64,000 nt of DNA from Streptomyces sp. NRRL S-337. GTDB lineage: Bacteria > Actinomycetota > Actinomycetes > Streptomycetales > Streptomycetaceae. Shown here piece after piece: positions 43,551-51,696 of this stretch (the stretch's first letter is position 1; each line of letters begins with the position of its first letter). A program made the position numbers and the translations under genes. The stretch covers positions 427,383 to 491,382 of the forward strand of contig NZ_JOIX01000001.1 in the NCBI RefSeq assembly GCF_000720175.1. The letters are read 5' to 3'. The notes beneath the pieces are model-generated. The model ran no database searches and was not told the origin of the DNA. It worked only from the letters and a program-made list of their open reading frames with translations.

Positions 43551-44402
43551 ATGCGTCTTCCTCGCTTCAAAACGCTGTGGAGAGCACTAACGGTGGTCGC
43601 ATTGTTCGCGATCACCGCAGGGTTCCTGCTCAGCGGTGGCAACGCCAAGGCCGGTTCCGTAACCGGGACCGTGACCGGCGGTCAAGGCAACTACCACGGC
43701 ATCAATGAAAGGTCATCGGCCAGCCTTTCCGCCCGCATCGTCGGTCAGGCCACAGTCGGCAGCAAGGTCTCGATGACCTGTCGCGTCCAGGGGGAGGCCG
43801 TGGAGAACGACCCTCGCTGGATCTGGTCGGACTCCGGGCAGTTCTTCATAGCCAACGCGTTCATCCAAGGAAACACCGACAACCTGCCATCCTGCTCGTC
43901 CCGGCACCCCAAGTCCAACGGGCGCGTGGCCCTCAAGATAGACATGCAGAAGCAGGTTCAGGACCAGTGGTGCTGGGACGCCAGCGGCCTGACCATCGCC
44001 AGGTACTGGGGTTTCAGGCAGTACAGCCAGCAGGACTTCTGCCGGCTTGCCGCCCAGAACGGGAACCTCAGCTGTGACAACCAGCCTGCCACGCTCGACG
44101 ACGTGGCCAACGGCCTTGCGAACATCGGCCTGGGCGACACCGGATACGGCCTCGACCGCAATGCCTCCTTCTCGGAGACAGGCAAGGAGATTGACGGTAA
44201 ACGCCCTTTCGCCGTCCGTATCGGATGGAATTCCGGCGGCGGCCACATGAACGTCATCTACGGCTACGACCCGTCATCGCACATGATCGCGGTCGCTGAC
44301 CCCTGGCAGACCACGCAGACCTACACCTGGTGGAACTTCAACGACTACGTAAGCAACTCAAGGTTCCAATGGACCCACTCCCGCGTCGGGATACACAAGT
44401 AA
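43551..44402 (+). CDS. Secreted papain-like cysteine protease (AvrRpt2/C39-like) with SH3-type domain
   Basis: A 283-residue exported protein. The signal peptide runs from MRLPRFKTLWRALTVVALFA to about residue 34. Residues about 35-120 look like a bacterial SH3 or similar binding domain with one Cys pair (MTCRVQG and LPSCSSR). The catalytic part has the papain order: Cys141 in QDQWCWDASG, His232 in GGGHMNVIYGYD and Asp250 in VADPWQ, matching the AvrRpt2-like papain_C39 group. It should cleave proteins outside the cell. A second exported protein gene begins 11 bases after its stop; an 18-bp palindrome and two hairpins precede it. GC is a little lower than the window's average, a possible sign of transfer. 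Confidence 0.85.
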   Translation: MRLPRFKTLWRALTVVALFAITAGFLLSGGNAKAGSVTGTVTGGQGNYHGINERSSASLSARIVGQATVGSKVSMTCRVQGEAVENDPRWIWSDSGQFFIANAFIQGNTDNLPSCSSRHPKSNGRVALKIDMQKQVQDQWCWDASGLTIARYWGFRQYSQQDFCRLAAQNGNLSCDNQPATLDDVANGLANIGLGDTGYGLDRNASFSETGKEIDGKRPFAVRIGWNSGGGHMNVIYGYDPSSHMIAVADPWQTTQTYTWWNFNDYVSNSRFQWTHSRVGIHK

Positions 44403-44413
44403 GGCAGGCAGCA

Positions 44414-45322
44414 ATGCGCAGCAAGGAAAGTTCTCTACAGCAAAGTGCTACTCGTCTCGCCCTTACCCTCGGCGCGGCGGCGACCCTGCTCTCCACCGCC
44501 TTGTGCGGCCCGGCGCAGGCGGCCGATGGCCCGAGCGGCATTCCCGACTACGAGGGCGCACGGCAGGTGCTCAGGACCGCGCATGTGCACAACGCGGTCT
44601 CCCGATTCCTCGGCGCGACGGCGAACGCAGGCGCTGACGGCGGCTCGGGTGCGACGGCGCCGATGGCGCCTGGGGCACACGATGACCAGCAGGCGTTGAC
44701 CTTGAAGGACCCGATCGCGCTGTACGAGCTCGCACCCGAATTCGTCACCGGGAAAACGAAGCCCACCGCGGGCAACGTGACACGCCTGTCGTACCTGGCC
44801 TCCCGGGCGAACGACGCCAGCGGGCACAAAGCCACGGTCCTGCTGGCCTCCACGGCCAAGAGCGGTGGTGGCAGCGGCGGTTGGCACCTGATGGGTCTGC
44901 GCGACGGCGACAGCGACCTCACCTACGGCAAACAGACCACGGACCACTCGAAGGTCTTCACCGAACCGCAGATCCACGCCTGGTACCGCCTGAAGAACGA
45001 CATCGTCGAACCGCTCAACCGGGAAGCGGCCTCGGGACTGGGAGGCAAGCGGACGGTGACGCTCGCCGCCTACCAGAAGCTGGTACACAGCCGCTACGCG
45101 GACAAGATGCCGGGGTCCGCGTATGACCGCAAAGGACTGGCCGGCGGATTCGGTCCCGCGGGCCCACCCTCATCTCCGTCCACGCCGGCATCTTCCTCCC
45201 CGGCTCCCCTGCAACTCGGCGCCTCGGGAGTGGCGGTCGCGCTTGCCGGCGGCGCCATCGCCGTACGCCTCCGCAACCGCAGACGCTCGCAGGGCCCGGC
45301 AACCGCAAGCGGTCGCAAGTGA
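44414..45322 (+). CDS. Exported membrane-anchored partner protein, function unknown
   Basis: A 302-residue protein from ATG 44414. A signal peptide (about residues 1-37, ending CGPAQAA) is followed by an acidic-to-neutral ectodomain with KDPIALYELAPEFVTGKTKP, VTRLSYLASRANDASGHKAT and ATVLLAS-type strands, GGWHLMGLRDGD, then FTEPQIHAWYRLKNDIVEPL and LAAYQKLVHSRYAD. The C-terminus is a Pro/Ser linker, one hydrophobic helix (LGASGVAVALAGGAIAVRL) and a basic tail, so it stays on the membrane facing outward. I know no named family. Being co-transcribed with a secreted cysteine protease, it may be its substrate, inhibitor or anchor (inference). Confidence 0.78.
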   Translation: MRSKESSLQQSATRLALTLGAAATLLSTALCGPAQAADGPSGIPDYEGARQVLRTAHVHNAVSRFLGATANAGADGGSGATAPMAPGAHDDQQALTLKDPIALYELAPEFVTGKTKPTAGNVTRLSYLASRANDASGHKATVLLASTAKSGGGSGGWHLMGLRDGDSDLTYGKQTTDHSKVFTEPQIHAWYRLKNDIVEPLNREAASGLGGKRTVTLAAYQKLVHSRYADKMPGSAYDRKGLAGGFGPAGPPSSPSTPASSSPAPLQLGASGVAVALAGGAIAVRLRNRRRSQGPATASGRK

Positions 45323-45389
45323 GCTGAAGGGCCACACTGACCTGGGTGTTCCCATACGAACCCCGGCCCACCCTCACTGAGGAGGATTG

Positions 45390-45424
45390 GGGCGCCGGAT
45401 TCCCATCAACGGAGTCCGGCGCCC
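45390..45424 (+). terminator. Strong terminator-like hairpin after the protease pair
   Basis: GGGCGCCGGA (45390-45399) pairs perfectly with TCCGGCGCCC (45415-45424) around a 15-base loop, 68 bases after the stop of the partner gene. It would close the two-gene operon. Confidence 0.7.
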
Positions 45425-45589
45425 TCCCATGAAATGCCGCTCCTCGTAGGGCACTTCACCCAGAACATCGCACTGGCCGAGAAGCAGCTACCGCAGCTCG
45501 TCGACTACGCAGGCGAACGCGACGCTCTCCTCGTCACGTTGGTCGATTCGCCCATGAAAGCGGGTATCCGCCGCGATATGCACGCCGGG

Positions 45590-45710
45590 CGGAGCCGACC
45601 GATTCTCCGCTTCCCGGGCCCGGCGTCCAGTTCGTCGCTCGGATACTGGCCGAGATGGGAGACGACCGCACCCGGTTCGCCGAGGCTCTGCGTCAGCGGC
45701 AGGCCATGGC
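45590..45710 (+). mobile_element. IS110-family transposase fragment
   Basis: On the plus strand the sequence reads PLPGPGVQFVARILAEMGDD followed by RTRFAEA, the C-terminal transposase_20 motif of IS110 elements (GxGxxxAxxxLAExGDxxRF). Upstream and downstream the frame is lost. Confidence 0.6.
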
Positions 45711-45758
45711 GCACCTGGTCGCCCGCACCGGAACACTGCCCGTGCCTGCTCGGGCCGG

Positions 45759-46073
45759 TCAGAAGATCGGCGTCTGCGCTCGGATCTCGGTGAGACCTTC
45801 TTCCATGGTCAGCGACGGCAGCACACGGACGCTGTTCCACTGGGGGAGACGAGCCTCCATGAGGAAGCGGTCGACGTTCTCGGCCTTGTCGGACTGTACG
45901 ACCACGACAACCGTGTGCTCGCGGTTGACGAAGGGACCGGCCACGATGTCGACGCCTGCCTGCTGGGCGAGGCTCGGCAGGTCAGGAGCGATCTTCAGCA
46001 ACAGGTCGCGCGTCGTCGTGTTGGCGGTGGGACAGATGTCCGGCGTGTGGGTCGCCAGCAGGACGAAATGCAT
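45759..46073 (-). CDS. Small ferredoxin-fold protein (DUF3303-like)
   Basis: A 104-residue protein: MHFVLLATHTPDICPTANTT, LLLKIAPDLPSLAQQAGVDI, VAGPFVNREHTVVVVVQSDK and RLPQWNSVRVLPSLTMEEGL. The strand-helix pattern and the NREHTVVVVVQ strand fit dimeric alpha/beta-barrel proteins such as DUF3303. Soluble and stand-alone; function unknown. A SnoaL-like gene follows upstream on the same strand, 113 bases away, with which it may be transcribed. Confidence 0.65.
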   Translation of the reverse strand: MHFVLLATHTPDICPTANTTTRDLLLKIAPDLPSLAQQAGVDIVAGPFVNREHTVVVVVQSDKAENVDRFLMEARLPQWNSVRVLPSLTMEEGLTEIRAQTPIF

Positions 46074-46186
46074 CTCACGGCTCCTTGTCCACTCGTGATC
46101 TCAGGCTGAACGGCCCCGGGTGCTCCCGCGACAGGAGATTGCGGTTCCGACCGCGGACGGAGCTCGGATCGCGGTGCCGCTCTCAA

Positions 46187-46621
46187 CTATCCCGATGCCC
46201 CGCCGGGCGTCGGGATGACGCCGAGCTGCTGAAGGAAGCCGAGGAGATCCTTGTCCGACCACTTCTCGGCGAGCTTGCCGTTCTCGATGCGGTGAATCAC
46301 CGTCGCGGTCATCGTGATCGGCATGCCGGTGGCAGGGATGCCCGGGAGGCCCTTCTCGTGGATGCCCCGTGCCCTCAGCCGGGTCACGACTTTGTCGCCC
46401 TCCGCGATCTGGTCCTCGATCTCGTGGGTTCCGGGTGTGGCCTCCCAGAACAGACGAAACGCCTGCTTGAGTCCCTCGCGGCCGGGTGCGAACCCCGGAA
46501 ACGGCGGCGGTGAGTGGTCTTGGTAGTCCTCGGCCACAAGCTCGTCCATGGCATCCAGGTCGCCCTCGTCGATCTCCTGGTAGAAGCGACGAACCAGCCT
46601 CTTGTTCTCCTCGATGGACAC
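46187..46621 (-). CDS. SnoaL-like ester cyclase / NTF2-fold protein
   Basis: A 144-residue protein from GTG 46621 with AAAGGGG upstream: NKRLVRRFYQEIDEGDLDAM, DELVAEDYQDHSPPPFPGFA, GREGLKQAFRLFWEATPGTH and IHRIENGKLAEKWSDKDLLG. This is the classical SnoaL-like polyketide-cyclase family (GREGxxxF and KxxExWxxxD). Members bind small hydrophobic substrates; many have no proven reaction. It is intact and of normal length. Confidence 0.85.
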   Translation of the reverse strand: MSIEENKRLVRRFYQEIDEGDLDAMDELVAEDYQDHSPPPFPGFAPGREGLKQAFRLFWEATPGTHEIEDQIAEGDKVVTRLRARGIHEKGLPGIPATGMPITMTATVIHRIENGKLAEKWSDKDLLGFLQQLGVIPTPGGASG

Positions 46622-46837
46622 GGGACCCCTTTCGCGTTCATTCGCGTCGCCGGAGCGGCACACCCATGCTGAATCGTGACCCGTCGCATCCCCCGGCCCC
46701 ATCCTCGGCACGCCGGGCCGCCGTGGACATTCACGCTGAAGCAGCTGTACATATCACGGGTGGTCACAGCGGTCCCGGTGCGTCAGCTGCCGTCGACGGT
46801 GGCTATGTGGAAGATGTGAACGCTGGGCACGGCTTGG

Positions 46838-47012
46838 CTGGCGTGCGGCAGCCACGGCAGTCGAGCCGCGCGCTGATGCTGATCCCGATCGTGCTCATCT
46901 TGGTGATCACGGTGGTGGACCGTTGGTCCCGGAGGACGTCCATCTCGGTCCGCTCCTGGTCCTCGCCCCCGCGATCACCGTGTCGTTCGCCGGTCTCTGG
47001 CTCACTGGGCTG
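46838..47012 (+). pseudogene. Transmembrane fragment of a SpoIIE-type phosphatase gene
   Basis: The plus strand reads QSSRALMLIPIVLILVITVV in one frame and, after a shift at about 46920, LVPEDVHLGPLLVLAPAITV and SFAGLWLTGLIG in another. This resembles the N-terminal membrane region of PP2C/RsbU-like phosphatases of actinomycetes. No phosphatase domain follows. Confidence 0.5.
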
Positions 47013-47479
47013 ATCGGGTTCCGGAGTGTGACGGCGCAGGGGTATATCGGGGCGCAGGACTCGGCCGACCAGGGGCTGGTGCTGGATGGCGATTGGTGGT
47101 CGCAGGAAAGCTTCGATGACGTCCTCGAGGGTCAGCCGGAGAGTGCCTTTGGGGATCAAGATCTCTCCAGTTCCGCGTCGCTGCAGGACGAGGCGCGCGG
47201 ATCCATGACGACCGGGGCACGATCAGCGATGCATCGACGCGATGGAGGAGATCGCCGCGATCCGCGGTGCCGTGGAGAGCGCGCAGTGGCCGTCGGCCGA
47301 CGGGAGAGGGCCGGCGTACAAGAACCTGATCTTTCGGCTGAGCGTGTGCGAGCGGGCCGCCAGCGTTGAACACCGCCTGGTCCACGGCGGGCAGATCGTC
47401 GGGCGTGCCGGGCCGGGTAGACCGTCAGTAGGCAATCAGCGTGCTCGCTGGTGTCGTTGGCGCGCCGTTAGCGTTCCCA
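47013..47479. other. 467-base gap with an unrecognised frame
   Basis: A plus-strand frame around 47242-47430 (MEEIAAIRGAVESAQWPSAD, then YKNLIFRLSVCERAASVEHR) has coding-like composition but no known relative and runs into unrelated sequence. No IS end was seen. Confidence 0.35.
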
Positions 47480-48005
47480 GGCCCATACTGTGGCCGCCAA
47501 CTGCTCGGCGAACTGCGGGCCCTGCTCGCCGAAGGCGTGAACGACCCACTCCCACTCCTTGTCCTCGGGGCGTTCGCCGTGCCGGGTTAGACATGCGTCA
47601 GGTAGGCCAGCGAGGCGTCGCCGACGATGGCCGGTGCGTCACGGTCCTTTGCGATACCGGTGACGCCCGTGTCCTGGTGCGCGGCCGGCCGGCAGAAGGC
47701 GAGCAGGGTGTGGCCGCATACAGATGCAGGGAGCCGAAATAGGCACCCGCCTCTATGGTGACGCCGGTGACAACCTCGTGCCGCGGCCCGCGTAGCGCCT
47801 CCTCCAGGCCCTCCGTGGGCGCAGTAGGTGAAGCGGCGGGCGTGCCGCGCCCGGCCGCACTGCTCGAAGGCGATCGCCCGGGTGTAGCCGCTGATCTCGA
47901 GCGGCAGGACGAGGCGTCCGCCCTCGGCCAGCTGCTCCCGCCAGGCCGGGTGATGTCCCAGCAGTTGTAGGTGACCGTGCTGGCGTCGAATCTGGCGGGT
48001 GTGGT
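47480..48005 (-). pseudogene. C-terminal remnant of an FxLD-system-type (PCMT-like) methyltransferase
   Basis: The minus strand reads DASTVTYNCWDITRPAWREQ, LAEGGRLVLPLEISGYTRAI and AFEQCGRARHARRFTYC in one frame, LEEALRGPRHEVVTGVTIEA and GAYFGSLHLYAAT in another, HQDTGVTGIAKDRDAPAIVG in a third, and after a stop EWEWVVHAFGEQGPQFAEQL. Together they form the C-terminal half of a protein-L-isoaspartate-methyltransferase-like enzyme of the kind annotated as methyltransferase, FxLD system, beside lanthipeptide genes. The SAM-binding half is missing. Confidence 0.6.
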
Positions 48006-49181
48006 CATAGCGGACTCTTGCTCGCAGCGCCCGGCGAGGTAGTGCCAGGTGTCGCCTGCGTAGCGGGAGTTGGGATGGCGCAGCCCGAGGAGCACTCGGC
48101 CCTCGTCGTCCTGCAGGTGGAGGTGGACGCCGATGCCGTTCAGCACGGTCCGGGCCCCGCCGTCCCACGGCGGAGCGGCCTCGGCCGGCCGTCCGTCCGG
48201 CGTGTTCACGGACGCGTGCCGGTGGATGAGGTCGGCTGTCGCGGGGCTCAGGCGCAGTCGGTCCAGCTGGTCGGGGGTGAACCAGCGCAGCAGCACCCCT
48301 TCCTGCAGCCGGAGCCGGTCGGGATTGCCACGCCAGCGCCCCGCGAAGACCTGAACCGGAACGCTAAGCCCATGGACGCTGGTGGCCGTCACCACGGCGT
48401 ACGGCGCCAGGTTTTCGAGGCGGAGCCCGGGGACCTCCTCGGACAGCTCACGAAGCAGGGTGCCCTCAAGGCTCTGATCGTCGTGGTTGCGGCCGCCGCC
48501 GAGAAGGGCGAATGCTCCTGGCTGCGCGATGCCGGGCATGTGGTCGCGTAGATGGAGCAGGTAGCGGCCCTGCCCATCATGGACCAGAACGGAGGCGTTC
48601 ACCGGATCCGGCTGACCGTCCAGCTGCGCCCGGAGGAGTTTCGCGCGCAGCATCGGCGAGGCGACCTCCGACATGGGAGTCCACCGGGCACCGGACACCT
48701 CTTCGTCCTGCAGGGTGATCGCGGGCGGCTCCTCGTCGGCGAGGTAGAACACGTAGCGGAAGTCGTAGTGTCGGTGAGCCGGTTCGCCCTTGGACAGGTT
48801 GGCGTCGATGTCGTGGACGTCGATGTCGATGGGAGAGCCGAGCGTCTGCCGGGTCAGGCACAGGGCGCCCGGCGGGATCCCGGCCTCCTCCGACACCTCA
48901 CGCAGCGCCGCGGCGAGCAGCGTGCGGTCGGCGGGCTCGATGTGACCGCCCGGGACGAGCATGCGGCCGCCGGTGGCCCGGTGCCGAATGTGCAGGACCC
49001 GTCGCTCGCGGTCGATGACGACGGCGCTGCAGGTGACGTGACCGGGCAGCGTCGTCCGGGCGGTCGCGTCGACGGGCCGGTCCAGCGCGGCGAGCAGTTC
49101 GGCCACGGCGTCACGCTCGTCAGGGTGGCGGTTGAGGTACGCCTCGACGGCCTTACGGATCAAGGAAGGGCTGGGTGGCAC
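47598..49181 (-). CDS. Multi-Nudix hydrolase, third Nudix domain cut and fused to foreign sequence
   Basis: The frame from GTG 49181 encodes 527 residues. Nudix domain 1 has its box around GGHIEPADRTLLAAALREVS followed by EEAG (residues about 70-95); domain 2 around GGGRNHDDQSLEGTLLREL followed by SEEV (about 225-250). A third domain begins (VHLHLQDDEGRVLLGLRHPN, then DTWHYLAGRCEQES) but breaks before its box. From there (about 48000) the frame runs into the coding sequence of a decayed methyltransferase, partly out of frame, so the last 135 residues are meaningless. Nudix enzymes cleave nucleoside-diphosphate-X compounds. The ABC exporter gene lies 68 bases upstream in the same direction. 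Confidence 0.75.
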   Translation of the reverse strand: MPPSPSLIRKAVEAYLNRHPDERDAVAELLAALDRPVDATARTTLPGHVTCSAVVIDRERRVLHIRHRATGGRMLVPGGHIEPADRTLLAAALREVSEEAGIPPGALCLTRQTLGSPIDIDVHDIDANLSKGEPAHRHYDFRYVFYLADEEPPAITLQDEEVSGARWTPMSEVASPMLRAKLLRAQLDGQPDPVNASVLVHDGQGRYLLHLRDHMPGIAQPGAFALLGGGRNHDDQSLEGTLLRELSEEVPGLRLENLAPYAVVTATSVHGLSVPVQVFAGRWRGNPDRLRLQEGVLLRWFTPDQLDRLRLSPATADLIHRHASVNTPDGRPAEAAPPWDGGARTVLNGIGVHLHLQDDEGRVLLGLRHPNSRYAGDTWHYLAGRCEQESAMTTPARFDASTVTYNCWDITRPGGSSWPRADASSCRSRSAATPGRSPSSSAAGRGTPAASPTAPTEGLEEALRGPRHEVVTGVTIEAGAYFGSLHLYAATPCSPSAGRPRTRTRASPVSQRTVTHRPSSATPRWPT

Positions 49182-49249
49182 GTGCGTCGTCTCGCCTTCG
49201 ATGGGGGGGCCATATTGCGGGCCGGGCTTGTGAAAGTCGCGCTGGTGGG

Positions 49250-51295
49250 TCAGCTCGCCGTCTCGTGGTCGGACGACTGGTTGCCGCGGGGGCGGGGAAC
49301 CGCGTCGGCTGCGGGCGCGATCCCGTACTGGGCGGCCTGGGCCGTGAACATGCCCTGGTACAGGCCGTGGCGGGCCATCAGGTCCTCGTGCGTGCCGGCC
49401 TCGACGACGCGACCCTGATCGAGGACGTAGATGTGGTCGGCCCTCATGGTCGCGGCCAGCCGGTGGGTGACGAGGACGATCGCGTGGCCCTCCTGCGCCA
49501 GGGACCACAGCCCCTCGAACGCGGCGATCTCCGCATGCGGATCCAGGGCGCTGGTGGGCTCATCGACCAGCAGGAACGGCGCCTGGCGGTACCGAGTGCG
49601 AGCGGTCCCCAGCTTCTGCCACTGTCCGCCCGAGAGCTGGACACCGCGCTCGTAGCCCTTGAAAACGATCGAGTCCCAGCCGTGCGGCAGGCCCTCGACC
49701 AGGTCGAGCACGCCCGCGTCCCCAGCGGCCGTGCGGACGCGGTCCATTTCCCGGGCACGGTCGCCGGCGCCGATGGCCACGTTCGCGGCCGCCGTCATCT
49801 CCCAGCGCGGGAAGTCCTGCGCCAGCACCCCGACCGCGGCGAACACCTGGGCACGGTCCGCCTCACGGAGTTCAACCGGTCCGCCCGAGCCTCCCTCCCA
49901 CCACACGCTCCCCTCCGTGGGAAGGAGCAACCCGGCCAGCACCTTCGTCAAGGTGGTCTTCCCCGAACCGTTCGCCCCCACCAGGGCCGTCACCTTCCCC
50001 CGGGGGACCCGCACGCTCACGCCCTTCAGGGCAGGGGAGTCCGCTCCCGGATAGGTGAACGACACCGACTCCGTCCGGACCTCCCGCACCGGCGCGGGCA
50101 GCGGCGTGCCAGTGAGCGGGATGGCGTTCTCACCCGCCACCCTGATGGCGTCCTCCGTGTCAGTGAGGTACAGCAGCTCCTCATACAGCCGGTTGACCTG
50201 CTGCACCAGCGACGTGAGGCGCGCCGTCGATGTGCGGATGGCGATCACCGCGGTCCCGCCGACGGCGAGCGGCAGACCACCGGTCGCCAGGAGCCACCAC
50301 AACACGCCGTAGCAGGCCAGCGAAGCCACGCCGGCGAACGCTCCCGCGACGAGGTCCGTGGATGCCTGCGCGCGGGCCAGGCGCCGCTGCTCCGCCTCCG
50401 TCTGCCTCGACATCTCCTCGTAGCTGGACAGCAGCTTCGTGCCGGCGGCGTGCACACGGATTTCACCGGCGGCGTGCGGGCGGGTCAGGTAGGCCAGCAG
50501 CGAGGCGATCGCCCTGCGGTGGTCAACCCAGTTCATCCGCGAGAGGTACTCACGGCGCGCGGAGCGGACCGCACCCCACCCCTTGGGCAGGGCGATCGCC
50601 AGCAGCATCGGCAGCAGCGCCCAATGCAGCGACGCCAGCACGACCGCCGCTGCCACCATGCCGATCACCACCTCGCCCACGCCCACCGACAGCCGGAGCA
50701 TGCTGCGGACAGAATCGGTGCCGAACTTCCCCGCCTCCAGGACCCGCTGGACCTCCGGCCGCTCGGTCGCCTCCACCTCCACGCCGGTGACGGCCGTGTA
50801 GTACCGGGCGGAGACAGCCCGCTCCACCTGCGGTTCGAGCCGGCCGGACATGGCCGTCGACCACGCCGACAACACGGCAGTCGCCACCGCCGCGACCGCG
50901 AGCACCGCCAGCGACGGCAGCGCGTCGCGGAGCTTGTCCGCAGTCGGACCGTCGGCGAACAGCTGTGTGAGAACGCTGTTGACCGCCACCAGCCCCCAGC
51001 CGGCCGTCACGCCCTGCCCAAGCTGTGCCGCCACAACGCCCGACAGCGCCCGCCGGTCCGTCCGCCACCCCGTGCGCAGCACCATGCCCACCATGCGCGG
51101 AAGCGCAGCCGCCATGTGCCCGAACTTCAGCCGGGTGAGCGGGCCTTCGTGGCGCACGTAGGACTGGTCATAACGCAGCCGGCCGCCGTACAACTCACGC
51201 TCGGCGTCCGAGATGCTGTCCGCGGTCGCGACCTTCGGCGGGTTCTCGTTCTCGTCGCCGCCTGGTTCCACTGGCGTCAATGTGCTCCCCCTCAT
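49250..51295 (-). CDS. ABC exporter, fused membrane and ATPase domains
   Basis: A 681-residue half-transporter from ATG 51295. Residues about 60-360 form the membrane part with helices such as SLAVLAVAAVATAVLSAW, GEVVIGMVAAAVVLASLHWA and YGVLWWLLATGGLPLAVGG. The ATPase has Walker A GANGSGKTT (about 437), Q-loop LAQDFPRWE, signature LSGGQ (about 552), Walker B FLLVDEPTSALDP and the switch VTHR. An unusually charged N-terminal extension precedes the first helix. This type exports peptides, lipids or drugs as a homodimer. Because of the Nudix gene and FxLD-type methyltransferase remnant next to it, a decayed peptide-natural-product locus is possible (inference). Confidence 0.9.
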   Translation of the reverse strand: MRGSTLTPVEPGGDENENPPKVATADSISDAERELYGGRLRYDQSYVRHEGPLTRLKFGHMAAALPRMVGMVLRTGWRTDRRALSGVVAAQLGQGVTAGWGLVAVNSVLTQLFADGPTADKLRDALPSLAVLAVAAVATAVLSAWSTAMSGRLEPQVERAVSARYYTAVTGVEVEATERPEVQRVLEAGKFGTDSVRSMLRLSVGVGEVVIGMVAAAVVLASLHWALLPMLLAIALPKGWGAVRSARREYLSRMNWVDHRRAIASLLAYLTRPHAAGEIRVHAAGTKLLSSYEEMSRQTEAEQRRLARAQASTDLVAGAFAGVASLACYGVLWWLLATGGLPLAVGGTAVIAIRTSTARLTSLVQQVNRLYEELLYLTDTEDAIRVAGENAIPLTGTPLPAPVREVRTESVSFTYPGADSPALKGVSVRVPRGKVTALVGANGSGKTTLTKVLAGLLLPTEGSVWWEGGSGGPVELREADRAQVFAAVGVLAQDFPRWEMTAAANVAIGAGDRAREMDRVRTAAGDAGVLDLVEGLPHGWDSIVFKGYERGVQLSGGQWQKLGTARTRYRQAPFLLVDEPTSALDPHAEIAAFEGLWSLAQEGHAIVLVTHRLAATMRADHIYVLDQGRVVEAGTHEDLMARHGLYQGMFTAQAAQYGIAPAADAVPRPRGNQSSDHETAS

Positions 51296-51696
51296 GGACG
51301 TGATGGCAGTGTCGGTGTGCCCAACGACGCCACCCCGATTTCGAACACATGTCTTTCGGTCGGGTTGCGCCCCCTGGGATTGAGCGGTTCTCGGAAGGTG
51401 CACAGTGCACCGACCCTTGCCGCCCAAGAGCGCGCGGGTTAAGGCGGTTTGGCCGAAACGCCGACGTTCGAGCGGAGCGCCGTACGGGATCAGCAGGCAT
51501 CCGAAGCTGTTGCCTCACCTGCTCGCCCAAGTCCGCCGGCAGGCCCAGCCGAAGGGTGCGGGCGTCCAGGTCCCGCTGGTCGGCCGGTTGAGTAACGACC
51601 GAGAAAACTCAGACCGCGGTCGATGGCGGCCGGGTCCTCCGAGAAATTGATCCGTAGCAGTTGCCCGTTCGGATACAGCGCCTCCCAAGCAGCGGT
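51296..51696. other. 400-base gap without recognisable gene
   Basis: Contains the region upstream of the ABC exporter and, at its right end, the tail of the decayed TPR regulator. Nothing else was recognised. Confidence 0.4.
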
